64,000 nt of DNA from Streptosporangiaceae bacterium (GTDB lineage Bacteria; Actinomycetota; Actinomycetes; Streptosporangiales; Streptosporangiaceae), in assembly GCA_025934375.1 (NCBI GenBank), contig JAICYD010000019.1, positions 1 through 64,000 on the forward strand. The letters run 5' to 3'. The translations under genes and the position numbers were made by a program. This document shows, piece after piece, positions 44,543 through 53,459 of the stretch. The notes under the pieces were generated by a model. The model was not told the DNA's origin, did no database searches, and saw only the letters and a list, made by a program, of their open reading frames with translations. The first letter of the stretch is position 1. Every line of letters begins with the position of its first letter.

Positions 44543-44607
44543 GGGGGGCAACGGCGGGGGGCAACGGCGGGGGGCAACGGCGGGGGGCAACGGCGGGGGG
44601 CAACGGC
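44543..44607. repeat. 13 bp tandem repeat in an intergenic region (five units)
   Basis: Five exact units of GGGGGGCAACGGC, then degenerating into ggaggcgacggc. The gap between the DUF222-HNH start and the hydrolase (44437-44910, 474 bp) also holds an AT-rich promoter-like block at 44460-44510 and about 270 bp of featureless GC-rich sequence. The 13 bp period would shift any reading frame, in contrast to the coding minisatellites. Confidence 0.9.
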
Positions 44608-44910
44608 GGAGGCGACGGCGGAGGGCGACGCGGTGGAGTACAGGCGCTCCCGCCGGCGACTGCCGTCCTCAACGGGGCCAGACGGCCACGTTCTGGAAGG
44701 CGGCCGGCAGGGCGGCGCTGGATATGACCAGGCTCCTCCACGGCTTCGCGCCCCCAAGGTTGCGCTCCGGCCAGGCCCGCGCCGATCCGCGGGCTCGCAA
44801 GCCGTGGCCGTGCCGGGCGAGCCTGGCGGCTCCCCGGCAGTCGCGCTGAGGGACTCAGCGGTCGTTCTAATTGGTTGCGCGGCCCGGCCGGTAACCAGGA
44901 GGATGCGAGC

Positions 44911-45732
44911 ATGAGCGAACGGTTCGTGCTCCCGATGGACGGCGGCGACCTCGTCGGTGAGCGGTGGGCGGGCGGCGCGGGCGCCACCGCCGGTCCTACG
45001 GTAGTGCTGCTGCACGAGGGGATCGCCGACCGGCGGGGCTGGCATCGGGTGGCTGAGCTTCTGGCGCCGCCGGTGACGGTGGTGGCCTATGACAGGCGCG
45101 GGTACGGCGAGTCGCCCGTCAGCGCGAGTGAGTTCACGAATGCGGGGGACCTGCGGGCCGTTGTGGACAGAGAAAAGGCGGAACGGGTGTGGCTGGTCGG
45201 GGCCTCGGCGGGGGGCGGCCTGGCGCTGGACGCGGCGCTGCTGATTCCAGAGCGGGTCGCGGGGCTGGTGCTGATCGGCACGGCGGTCAGCGGCGTGCCG
45301 AAGGCGGAGTTCGATGAGACCGAGCAGCGGTTTGACGCGCTGTTCGAGGCGGCGATCGAGGCCGGGGACGACGCGGAGGTCAACCGGCTCGACATGTGGT
45401 TCTGGCTCGACGGGCCGAACTCCCCCGAGGGCCGGGTCAGCGGCCCGGCCCGGGACCTGGCGCTGGAGATGAACGCGATCATCATCGGCAACGACGCCCC
45501 CGAGGGCGCGGGCGACAACGGCATGGATGCCTGGAGCAGGCTGGCCGAGATCACCGTCCCGGTTACCGTCGCCTGCGGGTCGCTGGACGCGAGGTTCATC
45601 GTTGACCGTGGCCGCGAGCTGGCCCGCCGACTGCCTAAGGCAGGCTACGTCGAGCTCGCCGGCGTGGCGCACCAGCCCTACCTGGAACAGCCCGACGTTG
45701 TGGCCAACCTGATTCGCGAGGCGATCGCCTGA
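44911..45732 (+). CDS. Alpha/beta hydrolase
   Basis: This 273-residue hydrolase has TVVLLHEGIADRRGW (residues about 31-45; oxyanion region), nucleophile WLVGASAGGGLAL (about 95-107), acid Asp in CGSLDARF (about 224-231) and His in GVAHQPYLEQP. It has AGGAGGATGCGAGC before the ATG. Similar to esterases/haloperoxidase-like hydrolases; the substrate is unknown. Confidence 0.83.
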   Translation: MSERFVLPMDGGDLVGERWAGGAGATAGPTVVLLHEGIADRRGWHRVAELLAPPVTVVAYDRRGYGESPVSASEFTNAGDLRAVVDREKAERVWLVGASAGGGLALDAALLIPERVAGLVLIGTAVSGVPKAEFDETEQRFDALFEAAIEAGDDAEVNRLDMWFWLDGPNSPEGRVSGPARDLALEMNAIIIGNDAPEGAGDNGMDAWSRLAEITVPVTVACGSLDARFIVDRGRELARRLPKAGYVELAGVAHQPYLEQPDVVANLIREAIA

Positions 45733-45744
45733 CGGCGACGGTAG

Positions 45745-46188
45745 TCAGCCACCCACGCAGAACTCGTTGCCCTCCGGGTCGTGCATGACGACGAAGTAGA
45801 CGGGGTCGTCAGGGTCGTCCTCGCGCTCGCGCCGCTGGACCGTCGCGCCGAGCGTGATCAGGTCGGCGACCTTCGCCTCGACGATCTCGATTCGCTGTTC
45901 CAGCGGGAGCGCCCGGTCGCGTCCCGTCGGGTAGAGGTCCAGGTGGAGGCGGTTCTTGCCCGCCTTCGATTCCGGGACCGGCTGGAACCAGATGGGCGGG
46001 CGCAGGCCCTCGGGGTCAAAGAGCCGGTCACCGAAGGCGGCCTCGGATCCCAGCCGCGCCCGGTAATGCTGCCACCACGTCGTCTCCGGCGACGTCGGCG
46101 GGGCGGTCAGGTACCCCAGCGCCGACGCCCAGAAGCGGGCTAGTGACCGCGGATCGTTGGCGTCGATCGTTAGTTGCCAGAACACCAT
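45745..46188 (-). CDS. VOC-family (glyoxalase-like) protein
   Basis: This 147-residue protein has FWQLTIDANDPRSLARFWASALGY at the N terminus (betaalphabeta), NRLHLDLYPTGRDRALP (residues about 84-100) and VYFVVMHDPEGNEFCVGG at the end, the Glyoxalase_6 pattern. Metal-binding His/Glu are in HLDLY and NEFC. Function unknown. It converges on the hydrolase gene. Confidence 0.86.
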   Translation of the reverse strand: MVFWQLTIDANDPRSLARFWASALGYLTAPPTSPETTWWQHYRARLGSEAAFGDRLFDPEGLRPPIWFQPVPESKAGKNRLHLDLYPTGRDRALPLEQRIEIVEAKVADLITLGATVQRREREDDPDDPVYFVVMHDPEGNEFCVGG

Positions 46189-46231
46189 TCCCCGACGCTA
46201 GCAGCCCAGCGAAAACATGGCCCGGGCGCGG

Positions 46232-46762
46232 CTACGACCGCTGCCCGGGGATGGAGATGGTGTAGATCATGCGCCGGCGGCGTCCCTTGCCGGGCGCGTT
46301 GGCCAGCCGGTCCAGGCAGACGGCGCTGAGGTCGCGGGCGAACTCCATGAACTCCTCGTCGGTGAGCCACATGGCCGCGACCCGGGCGACCGCGCCGTCG
46401 CGGACCGGATCGGCGGAGGTGGTGGCGTGGTAGCGGTCAAAGTCGGCGAGCATGCTGGCGACGAAGGCGGTGAAGGCGTGGGCGTGATCCTCCATCGTCA
46501 TGGCCCTGGCTTCACCCGGCGCGATCTGGGCGGCGGCCATCCGCATCGTGTATGTGCGCTCCACCGCCCCGCGGACGCGCCGCTCGGCGACCACCTGGAG
46601 CACCCCGGCCTTCGTGAGCCTGGCGATGTGCCGGTAGAGGCTCCCCGGTGGCACGTCGTCCAGTTCGGCGGCGAGCTGGCTGGTCGTGAGCGCCCGGTCC
46701 CCGAGGAAGGCCTTGATGATGCGCATCCGTATCGGGTGCAGGAGAAGATCGGCGGTTGCCAT
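46232..46762 (-). CDS. ArsR-like winged-helix transcriptional regulator
   Basis: This 176-residue regulator has HPIRMRIIKAFLGDRALTTSQLAAELDDVPPGSLYRHIARLTKAGVL (split over residues about 9-55) as a winged helix, then a C-terminal helical domain. It is divergent from the ABC transporter operon at 46842 and likely controls it. The layout of a local regulator facing a small exporter is typical of drug or stress responses. Confidence 0.85.
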   Translation of the reverse strand: MATADLLLHPIRMRIIKAFLGDRALTTSQLAAELDDVPPGSLYRHIARLTKAGVLQVVAERRVRGAVERTYTMRMAAAQIAPGEARAMTMEDHAHAFTAFVASMLADFDRYHATTSADPVRDGAVARVAAMWLTDEEFMEFARDLSAVCLDRLANAPGKGRRRRMIYTISIPGQRS

Positions 46763-46841
46763 CCCTATAGGCTAGCAATTGCTCCCAGAAGCAGTATCAT
46801 TCTCAATGTCGATAACATTCGAGCCGACCTCGGGAGCACCG

Positions 46842-48065
46842 ATGTCCCCCGCAGCCGCGATACCGCTCCTCGTCGTAGTCGTTGGATTCGTCGCGGGCTG
46901 CCTGACCGCCGTGGTTCGCGACGGGCCGCCTCGTTACCTGCCCAAATGGGCGTGGGCGCTCGTCATATGCGCCGTCGTTCCCTGGGGCGGCGTGGCGTAC
47001 CTCGCCTTCGGCCGGGCCCGGCGACCGGGAATCCCGCTGGAAACCCTGGCGCCCGTCCAGCCGCACGATCCCGGCGGGCCACCGGCCACCGCGCCGGCGG
47101 CGCCGCCGGCGGCGCGTCGCCGGCCGCCGGCCGGCCCGGTGACCATCGAGGTCAGCGGGCTGACCAAGCACTTCGGGGCGGTCCTCGCGGTAGACGGGCT
47201 CAGCTTCGCGGTCCAGCCGGGGAAGGTGACCGGGTTCCTCGGCCCGAACGGGGCCGGCAAGACGACCACGATGCGGGTGATCCTGGGCCTGGACTCTCCC
47301 ACCGGCGGGACGGCGCTCATCGCGGGCCGGCGCTACCGGGACATCATCCGCCCCCTGCACGAGGTGGGCTCGCTGCTTGACGCCACCGCCGTGCACCGCG
47401 GCCGCACCGCTTGGTTCCACCTGCTGGCCCTGGCGCGCAGCAACGGAATCGGGCCACCGCGAGTTCACGAGGTGCTGCGGATGACGGGCCTGGAGGCAGT
47501 GGCGGGCCGCCGGGTCGGGGAATTCTCACTGGGGATGAAGCAACGCCTGGGAATCGCGGCGGCGCTGATCGCGGACCCCGCCGTGCTGCTGCTCGACGAG
47601 CCGGTCAACGGGCTGGACCTCGAGGGCGTCCGCTGGATCCGTCAGCTGCTCACGCACCTGGCCGCCGAGGGCCGGACGGTCCTGGTATCCAGCCACCTGA
47701 TGAGCGAGATGGCGATGATCGCCGACCACCTGATCATCATCGGGCGCGGCCGGCTGCTGGCCGACACTCCGGCGGCCGCGTTCGTGTCCCGCGCGCGCCG
47801 GGACGTGCTGGTCAAGTCCCCCCGGGCCGCCGAGCTGGCCGCGCTGGTGACCGCCCGGGGAGCGACGGCCGGGCCCGATGACAGTGGCGGGCTGGCCATC
47901 ACGGGGATGGACGCGCCCGGCATCGGCGAGCTCGCCGCCGCTCACGGCATCGCCGTCCACGAGCTGGTCCCCCGGCACGCCTCGCTGGAGGACGCGTACC
48001 TGGACCTGACCAGTGGCAGCGCCGATTATCACTTCGAGCCAGCCGAGGGGGTGGCGGTCCGATGA
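46842..48065 (+). CDS. ABC transporter ATPase with fused membrane N terminus
   Basis: This 407-residue protein has an N-terminal region of two membrane spans (residues about 5-25 and 37-60, WALVICAVVPWGGVAYLAFGR, similar to PLDc_N/phospholipase D-nuclease N-terminal segments), a Pro/Ala-rich linker, then an ABC ATPase: Walker A GPNGAGKTT (about 145-153), signature FSLGMKQRL (about 227-235), Walker B LLLDEPVNGLD (about 250-260) and H-loop SSHLM. I use ATG 46842 (GGGAGC upstream); 46779 and 46806 are alternatives. The stop overlaps the permease start by ATGA. Confidence 0.86.
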   Translation: MSPAAAIPLLVVVVGFVAGCLTAVVRDGPPRYLPKWAWALVICAVVPWGGVAYLAFGRARRPGIPLETLAPVQPHDPGGPPATAPAAPPAARRRPPAGPVTIEVSGLTKHFGAVLAVDGLSFAVQPGKVTGFLGPNGAGKTTTMRVILGLDSPTGGTALIAGRRYRDIIRPLHEVGSLLDATAVHRGRTAWFHLLALARSNGIGPPRVHEVLRMTGLEAVAGRRVGEFSLGMKQRLGIAAALIADPAVLLLDEPVNGLDLEGVRWIRQLLTHLAAEGRTVLVSSHLMSEMAMIADHLIIIGRGRLLADTPAAAFVSRARRDVLVKSPRAAELAALVTARGATAGPDDSGGLAITGMDAPGIGELAAAHGIAVHELVPRHASLEDAYLDLTSGSADYHFEPAEGVAVR

Positions 48066-48841
48066 CCTCCTGGCTGGCCCGCGCCCGCGACGCGCTCGCG
48101 TTTGAGTGGACCAAGCTCCAGTCGGTGCGCTCGAACCGCTGGACGCTGGCCGCCGCCGTCATCGTGACGCTCGGCGTCACCGTGGCCATCGCCGAGAGCC
48201 TCGCGTCCACGCCCGCCAACCGGCCCGCGCCGTTTGACACGCTGACGGCCAGCTTCCTTGGCTATGCCGAGTACACGGTGCTGCCGGTCACCGTCCTTGG
48301 CGTGCTCGTGTTCACTTCCGAGTACGCCAGCGGCCTCATCAGGACCACGTTCACCGCCGTACCGCGACGCGGGGCGGTGCTCGCGGCCAAGGCCGTGGTG
48401 ACCGGCGCGGCGGCGCTCGTGGTCGGTGAAGTGCTCGCCGTCACCTGCTTCCTGCTCACCCAGGCGATCGTGGCGGGGCGCCACGGGGGCCTTTCGCTGT
48501 CTCATCCCGGCGTGCCCGGGGCCATCGCCGCCGTCGGCCTCGCCCTGGCCGCGTGCGCGGCGGTGGGCGTGGCGGCCGGCGCGATCGTCCGGCACACCGC
48601 GGGTGCCATCGCCGCCGCGATCACCGTCGTGTACTTGCTGGCGTTGCTGTGCATGTTCCTGCCGGGCCCGTGGAACACCCGGCTCGGCCGGTTCACCATG
48701 CCGTTCGCGGCCTACCAGGTGGCCAGCCTGCATCAGCGGGCGGGCCTGCTGCCCCCGGCGATATCGGTGGTCGTGCTCGTCGCCTGGCCGGCGATCGCCC
48801 TGCTGGCCGCGGCGGCGGTGCTCCGCCGAAGGGACGCGTAG
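48062..48841 (+). CDS. ABC transporter permease
   Basis: This 259-residue membrane protein has six spans and the ABC-2 pattern (AFEWTKLQSVRSNRWTL at residues about 13-29; TFTAVPRRGAVLAAKAVV near 95-112). It is the partner of the upstream ATPase, coupled by ATGA. Substrate unknown; this layout (ArsR-like regulator, ATPase, ABC-2 permease) is typical of lipid- or antibiotic-export pairs. Confidence 0.88.
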   Translation: MTSWLARARDALAFEWTKLQSVRSNRWTLAAAVIVTLGVTVAIAESLASTPANRPAPFDTLTASFLGYAEYTVLPVTVLGVLVFTSEYASGLIRTTFTAVPRRGAVLAAKAVVTGAAALVVGEVLAVTCFLLTQAIVAGRHGGLSLSHPGVPGAIAAVGLALAACAAVGVAAGAIVRHTAGAIAAAITVVYLLALLCMFLPGPWNTRLGRFTMPFAAYQVASLHQRAGLLPPAISVVVLVAWPAIALLAAAAVLRRRDA

Positions 48842-48852
48842 GCCACGCTGAC

Positions 48853-49020
48853 CTAGCCGAGGGCCGCGATGGTCTGGGGGAGGTCGGTGGTGGTGCGGAT
48901 GCCGGGGGCGGCGGCGGCCTCGCCGGCCGACGTTACCTCATCCAGCGGCAGGCCGATGGCCGGCGATGAATGCTTCCCCGCTGGCCTCATCGGGCACCCC
49001 GAAGACGGCCGGCCTGGGAT
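48853..49020 (-). pseudogene. Possible acyl-CoA synthetase C-terminal relic
   Basis: The minus strand reads PAVFGVPDEASGEAFIAG and then meets a stop in that frame (about 48938). The segment resembles the VIGVPDEEWGE block near the end of AMP-dependent acyl-CoA synthetases. A following frame ending GIRTTTDLPQTIAALG and a stop at 48853 is unassigned. The evidence is short and could be chance. Confidence 0.3.
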
Positions 49021-50141
49021 CAGCCGGCCTGGGATCCGGACCCCCCACTCTCACGGGTGCCCGTCGGGCCACCCGCTGTACCGCAGAAATCGCCGTGCTC
49101 GCCGAGGGCGGGCGCCGGGCCGTAGGCAGGCTGGTAGCCGTGCACACGCAGCGCGCCGCCGACCAGCCGGAAGCGGCCTGCCGTGATGACGGAGGCGTCC
49201 GCGCGGGCCAGAGCCTCGGGCAGGGTCGCGACGGCGACGGCCGGCACGCCGGCTGCCCGCAGCCGCGCCTCCCAGCTCTCGGCGGTGTCGGTGGCCAGCG
49301 CCTTCGCGACGACGGCGAGGACCTCCGGGCGCCGGGCGGAGCGCTGCGCCATCGTCGAGAGCTCGCCGGTGCTGGCCGCCTCGAGGCCTGCCTCGGCGGC
49401 GAACGCCCGCCAGAACCGGTCGTGGGTGATGAACAGCGCCAGGTAGCTGCCCCCGGCGGCCGGGAACAGCTGCGCGGGCACGTAGTGGGAGTGCGCGCCG
49501 CCGGCGTAGCGCCTCGGCTCTGCGCCCTCGTTCAGCCAGGCGGCCGCCCGGTAGTTGAGCTGGGACAGCATCACCTCGCGCATCGACACGTCGACCTGGC
49601 CGCCGCGCCCGGCCACGATCATGGCGAGCAGTCCCAGGGCGGCGATCATCCCCGAGGAGTTGTCGGCGGAGGAGTAGCCGGGCAGCGTCGGCGGACCGCC
49701 GGGGTCCCCGGTGAGCGAGGCTACGCCGGTCGCGGCCTGCAGGAGGTAGTCAAACGCCGGCTCGTCGCCGCCGTCGAGGCCCCAGCCCGTGAGCGCGACG
49801 CAGACGAGCGCCTCGTTGTGCTGGCGCAGCGCCTCGTAGGTCAGGCCCAGCCCGCGGATCGCGGACGGCTTGAGGTTGACCAGCAGCGCGTGCGCGTCGC
49901 CGACGAGCTCGTGCAGCCGGGCCTGGCCCGCGGCGGTCCCGAGGTCCAGCCGGAGGCTGCGCTTGCCCCGGTTGACGCTGGCGAAGTAGGAGTCGCTGAC
50001 CTGCCGGGAGATGTCGCCGCCGGGCGGCTCCAGCTTGGTGACCTCGGCGCCGAGGTCGGCCAGCAGCATGGTCGCGTAGGGGCCGGCCAGCACGTGGCCG
50101 ACCTCGAGGATCTTGATGCCGGCAAGGGGGGCGGGGCTCAT
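49020..50141 (-). CDS. CaiB/BaiF-family CoA-transferase (formyl-CoA transferase-like)
   Basis: This 373-residue class III CoA-transferase has LAGIKILEVGHVLAGPYATMLLADLGAEV (residues about 6-34, split by the usual PxxxxLADxGAxV), the nucleotide/CoA loop KLEPPGGD (about 36-43), RGKRSLRLDL (about 58-67) and AFDYLLQAATGVASLTG (about 129-145, with the catalytic Asp in FDYLLQA). The last 25 residues are Gly/Ser-rich. CoA acceptor and donor are unknown. It stands alone. Confidence 0.87.
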   Translation of the reverse strand: MSPAPLAGIKILEVGHVLAGPYATMLLADLGAEVTKLEPPGGDISRQVSDSYFASVNRGKRSLRLDLGTAAGQARLHELVGDAHALLVNLKPSAIRGLGLTYEALRQHNEALVCVALTGWGLDGGDEPAFDYLLQAATGVASLTGDPGGPPTLPGYSSADNSSGMIAALGLLAMIVAGRGGQVDVSMREVMLSQLNYRAAAWLNEGAEPRRYAGGAHSHYVPAQLFPAAGGSYLALFITHDRFWRAFAAEAGLEAASTGELSTMAQRSARRPEVLAVVAKALATDTAESWEARLRAAGVPAVAVATLPEALARADASVITAGRFRLVGGALRVHGYQPAYGPAPALGEHGDFCGTAGGPTGTRESGGSGSQAG

Positions 50142-50514
50142 GCGAACTCAGTATTGCTCTTAAATTGGTCGCCGGCGGCGCACAGGTCGCCGATGGCCGC
50201 CGGGGTCGAGCTCGTAGGTCGCCAGGTCCGGCGCCCCGAGGCGACCTGAAGGACCTGGCGCGCACCCGGGACTTCGACGGGGCGGTGGCGATGGCGCCGC
50301 GCATGCGCCGGCTGTGCGACCGGCCCCGCACCACCACCCGTCCCTGGAGAAAGAGGCGGCATCAGAATTCGCGAACTTGTGGATACCTGATGCCCATTGG
50401 CAGGCCGCCGCCGCGGTAACCAAGAGACCGTGACTGCCGCGCCCGCCGCCTTGCCGAACGCAGAGTGACAGATATACCATTCCAGGGAATGACATCGCGC
50501 GGGGAGGGGCGGCA
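50142..50514. other. Intergenic region without a clear gene
   Basis: 373 bp between the divergent CoA-transferase and uncharacterised genes. Segments reading DLATYELDPGG (minus) and LKDLARTRDFDGAVAMA (plus) hint at decayed coding sequence, but nothing is recognisable. The last 100 bp are less GC-rich and probably hold the promoter of the gene at 50515. Confidence 0.4.
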
Positions 50515-51192
50515 ATGGCATCGGTACCATACACTTTTGATTGTGATCGTGCATCAGGTTTCGTGATGGACCCGAACGCTCACAAGCGCGTCGGCTACGT
50601 GACCAAGCTAGATGGATTCGGCCTCACGCAGTCACTGGCCGCCGACCTTAAGGTCGCCCTCCCGTTGAGCGGCGGCCATGCCCTTAGCTACACCGGCCTC
50701 CCGACCGCGCCCGCAGGAGCCGGCGGCGCGGCCCCGGCCCTCACCGCGAGCGTAGTCGGAGTCATCGAGAAATGGGAATGGGACGGGACCGTCGGCGGCG
50801 CCATTAAGATCGACTTCTATTGCTCCCAGGAGAACGCCGCCCAGATAAAGACGCTGCAGCAGCTCGCGCTTAAGACCACCAATGTGAAGGCGCTGGGCTG
50901 GTGGATCTGCGACTACGACCAGGAGACCAAGGCGTGGTACGAGGCGGCGTACCCCAAGAGCGCGCCGGCCGTCACGGGAATAATCGCGGGAAAGGAGAAC
51001 CCCGAGCTCAATGTCGACCTGACTCCCGTGCCGGCCAGGGACGGCATAGATGTCTTCGTGTACAAGGTCTCGATCGCCGTGGCGCCGGGGGCGAACCAGC
51101 AATATGCCCTGAACTTGGCCAACAGCTCGACGAGGTCGGTCGCAAAGTCATGGGGACTCATCGCCGGGAACCTCAAGCCGGGCATTGCCTAG
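50515..51192 (+). CDS. Uncharacterised protein, no signal peptide
   Basis: A 225-residue protein that I do not recognise. It has no signal peptide or membrane span. It contains aromatic-rich strands (VGVIEKWEWDGTVGG, IKIDFYCSQ, LGWWICDYDQETKAWYEAAYP) and ends in alternating strands (DVFVYKVSIAVAPGANQQYALNL), suggesting a compact beta-rich structural protein. The overall look of short strands, a central helix and a regular C-terminal sheet recalls tube or capsid-like subunits, but that is only an impression. RBS GGGGAGGGG precedes the ATG, and codon use is less GC-biased than the neighbours. Confidence 0.6.
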   Translation: MASVPYTFDCDRASGFVMDPNAHKRVGYVTKLDGFGLTQSLAADLKVALPLSGGHALSYTGLPTAPAGAGGAAPALTASVVGVIEKWEWDGTVGGAIKIDFYCSQENAAQIKTLQQLALKTTNVKALGWWICDYDQETKAWYEAAYPKSAPAVTGIIAGKENPELNVDLTPVPARDGIDVFVYKVSIAVAPGANQQYALNLANSSTRSVAKSWGLIAGNLKPGIA

Positions 51193-51259
51193 CCGGCCGT
51201 CAGCGCCACCAGAAAGCGTAAGCTCGGCTGATCATGGCCGACTGCGCGGGAAGGCGCCG

Positions 51260-52936
51260 ATGACAACAGCACGTGAGCTCGCCGATCGTTTCCATGCGCG
51301 GTGGCTGCGCGCCAACCCGTTTGCCGCCACTAATTTTGGCATCCCGGGCTATGACGACCTGCTCCCGGACGCTAGCGAAGAGGGGCAGCAGGCCTGGCGG
51401 GCCGAGGCCGAGCGGTTCCTGGGCGAGGCCACCGCGCTCGCAGCGGCACCCGGCCGGCCCGTCGCGGCCGACGTCATCACGCTCGGCTGCGTGACCGAGG
51501 CCGTCGCCCAGGAACTGGCGACGATCGACATGGCGCCGGAGGATCATACGGTCTCGGCCATGCATTACGCGGGGCCGGCGGTGTTCTTGTCGCTCGCGGC
51601 GCGGACGGTCCTGGTGGACGCGGCCGCGGCCGAGGCGTACCTGACCCGGCTGCGCCACAGCGACCGCTGGCTGGACCAGGTCACCGAACGCCTCAAGATT
51701 GGCGCCAGCCGCGGCCGGCTGCCGGTCGCCCCGCTCGCCGCGCACGCCGTCACCTGGGCCGAGAATGTCCTGGCGGCCCCGGAGAACAGCCCCGTCCTGG
51801 TCCCCCGGCCCCCGCAGGGCTGGCACCGGGCAGCGGAATGGGAAGCCGAGCGCCGGGCCGCCGCGGCCGAGGTGGTGCACCCGGCGGTGGCCAGGTGGCT
51901 CGCCGCCGTGCGGGAACTGCTCCCGCGCGCACGGGCCTCCGCCCACGCGGGACTGTCCTGGCTGCCCGGCGGCGACGCCGATTACGCACGGGCGATCCGG
52001 GCCTACACGACGCTGCCGCTGACGGCCGGGGAACTGCACCAGACTGGCCTCGCGCACGTCGCCGCGCTGGAGGACCGGGCAGTGGAGGTTGGGCGGGCCT
52101 TGGGGCTGTCCGGGCTGACGGAGGTCTTCGGCGCGCTGCGGGACTCCGCCGGGAAGGTCTCTCCCGAGGAGGCGATCCGCCAGGCGACCACCGTCATCCG
52201 GCGCGCCGAGGAGCGGGCACCGGAGTTCTTCCCGGCCCCGCTGCCGCCGCCGTGCGAGGTAACGCCCATGCCGGACGTGGTGGCGCTGAGCGGCGCGGCG
52301 CCGCATTATTCCCCGCCCCGGCTCGATGGCGGGCGGCCGGGGACATTCTGGTTCAACACGCGCCTGCCGACCGCGGGGACCGGCTGGGATGTCGATGTCG
52401 TGGCCTTCCATGAAGCGGTGCCCGGCCATCACCTGCAACTGTCTCGCATGCAGCTGCTGGGCGACCTGCCCGCGCTGCAGCGCCAGCGGAGCCTGCCGGT
52501 TTTCTCGGAGGGGTGGGGCCTGTACGCCGAGCAGCTCGGGGAGGAATGCGGGCTGTTCGCCGATGAGCGCGGCCTGCTCGGCGCGGTGAGCACGTCGCTG
52601 ATGCGGGCCGTGCGGCTGGTAGTGGACACCGGCCTGCACGCCTTCGGCTGGGGCCGTGAGCAGGCCCTGGAGTACGCGCTCGCGCACGTCCCCATGCCCA
52701 GGGAGTTCCTGGCGGCCGAGATCGACCGGTACGTGGTGATGCCCGGGCAGGCACTGGCCTACTTCACCGGCAAGCTAGAGATCCTCCGCCTGCGGGAGGA
52801 GGCCCGCCGGCGCCTAGGCCCCGCGTTCTCGCTGCCGGACTTCCACGCCGCGATCCTGGACCACGGCTCGCTCGCGATGCCGGTCCTGGAACGCGCCATC
52901 GGGACCTGGCTGGACTCCCGGGACCCGGCGGCGTAA
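51260..52936 (+). CDS. DUF885-family putative metallopeptidase
   Basis: This 558-residue protein has the family motif VAFHEAVPGHHLQL (residues about 380-393; HExxxGH-type metal site), a downstream GWGLYAEQLGEE (about 420-431, with the third ligand Glu) and a C-terminal segment YVVMPGQALAYFTGKLEI (about 493-510). These proteins are thought to be zinc-dependent carboxypeptidases. ATG at 51260 is chosen over the 75-nt upstream frame. It is a single gene. Confidence 0.83.
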   Translation: MTTARELADRFHARWLRANPFAATNFGIPGYDDLLPDASEEGQQAWRAEAERFLGEATALAAAPGRPVAADVITLGCVTEAVAQELATIDMAPEDHTVSAMHYAGPAVFLSLAARTVLVDAAAAEAYLTRLRHSDRWLDQVTERLKIGASRGRLPVAPLAAHAVTWAENVLAAPENSPVLVPRPPQGWHRAAEWEAERRAAAAEVVHPAVARWLAAVRELLPRARASAHAGLSWLPGGDADYARAIRAYTTLPLTAGELHQTGLAHVAALEDRAVEVGRALGLSGLTEVFGALRDSAGKVSPEEAIRQATTVIRRAEERAPEFFPAPLPPPCEVTPMPDVVALSGAAPHYSPPRLDGGRPGTFWFNTRLPTAGTGWDVDVVAFHEAVPGHHLQLSRMQLLGDLPALQRQRSLPVFSEGWGLYAEQLGEECGLFADERGLLGAVSTSLMRAVRLVVDTGLHAFGWGREQALEYALAHVPMPREFLAAEIDRYVVMPGQALAYFTGKLEILRLREEARRRLGPAFSLPDFHAAILDHGSLAMPVLERAIGTWLDSRDPAA

Positions 52937-52942
52937 CGTCCC

Positions 52943-53437
52943 TCAGCGCCAGTGGAAGGTGTGGCCGAGGAACAGGGTGATCCTCCCGTGCACGAGGTGC
53001 TCGGCCCGGTAGCTCAGCCACGCGCACGCGGCCGCCAGCGGAAGCTCGGCGACCGCGCCCATGATCAGGGCCTCAACGAACTGGGCGCCCGGCGGGGACG
53101 TCATGATGTCGAACCAGGCGTCGATGAACAGGAAGCTGGCGGCGGCGGCCGCCGTCACCGCCAGGAACCGCGAGCGCCGGAGCACGCAGACGCCGGTGGC
53201 GAGCAAGACGATGGCCAGCATGACGTCAAAGCCCGTCCAGGCGACGTCGTAGTGCGAGGAGACCTGGCGTTCGGGCAGCGTTCCCGCGAGGTACCAGGTC
53301 CACGGGATCAGCCCCACGAAGCACGCCACGAAGAAGATCCCCACCCAGCGGACGACCCGGGGCTCCGCGCCCGGCGGGGACAGCCCGCCAAGCGCGCCAG
53401 CCATTTCCTCGGCCGCGTCCGCCATGACATCAAACAT
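52943..53437 (-). CDS. Four-span membrane protein
   Basis: This 164-residue protein has four hydrophobic segments (residues about 28-48, 68-88, 93-110 and 123-142), an SSHYDVAWTGFDVMLA segment between the first and second spans, and an acidic N terminus. It belongs to uncharacterised actinobacterial membrane proteins. ATGs at 53437 and 53425 are both possible. It is divergent from the AraC gene, 22 bp away, which may regulate it. Confidence 0.7.
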   Translation of the reverse strand: MFDVMADAAEEMAGALGGLSPPGAEPRVVRWVGIFFVACFVGLIPWTWYLAGTLPERQVSSHYDVAWTGFDVMLAIVLLATGVCVLRRSRFLAVTAAAAASFLFIDAWFDIMTSPPGAQFVEALIMGAVAELPLAAACAWLSYRAEHLVHGRITLFLGHTFHWR

Positions 53438-53459
53438 ACCGGTCGCCTACCCTGGGGGC

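Noticed and set aside
51200..52687. 495-codon open frame on the minus strand
   Set aside because: It mirrors the DUF885 gene, which has clear metal-site motifs; the antisense product has none.
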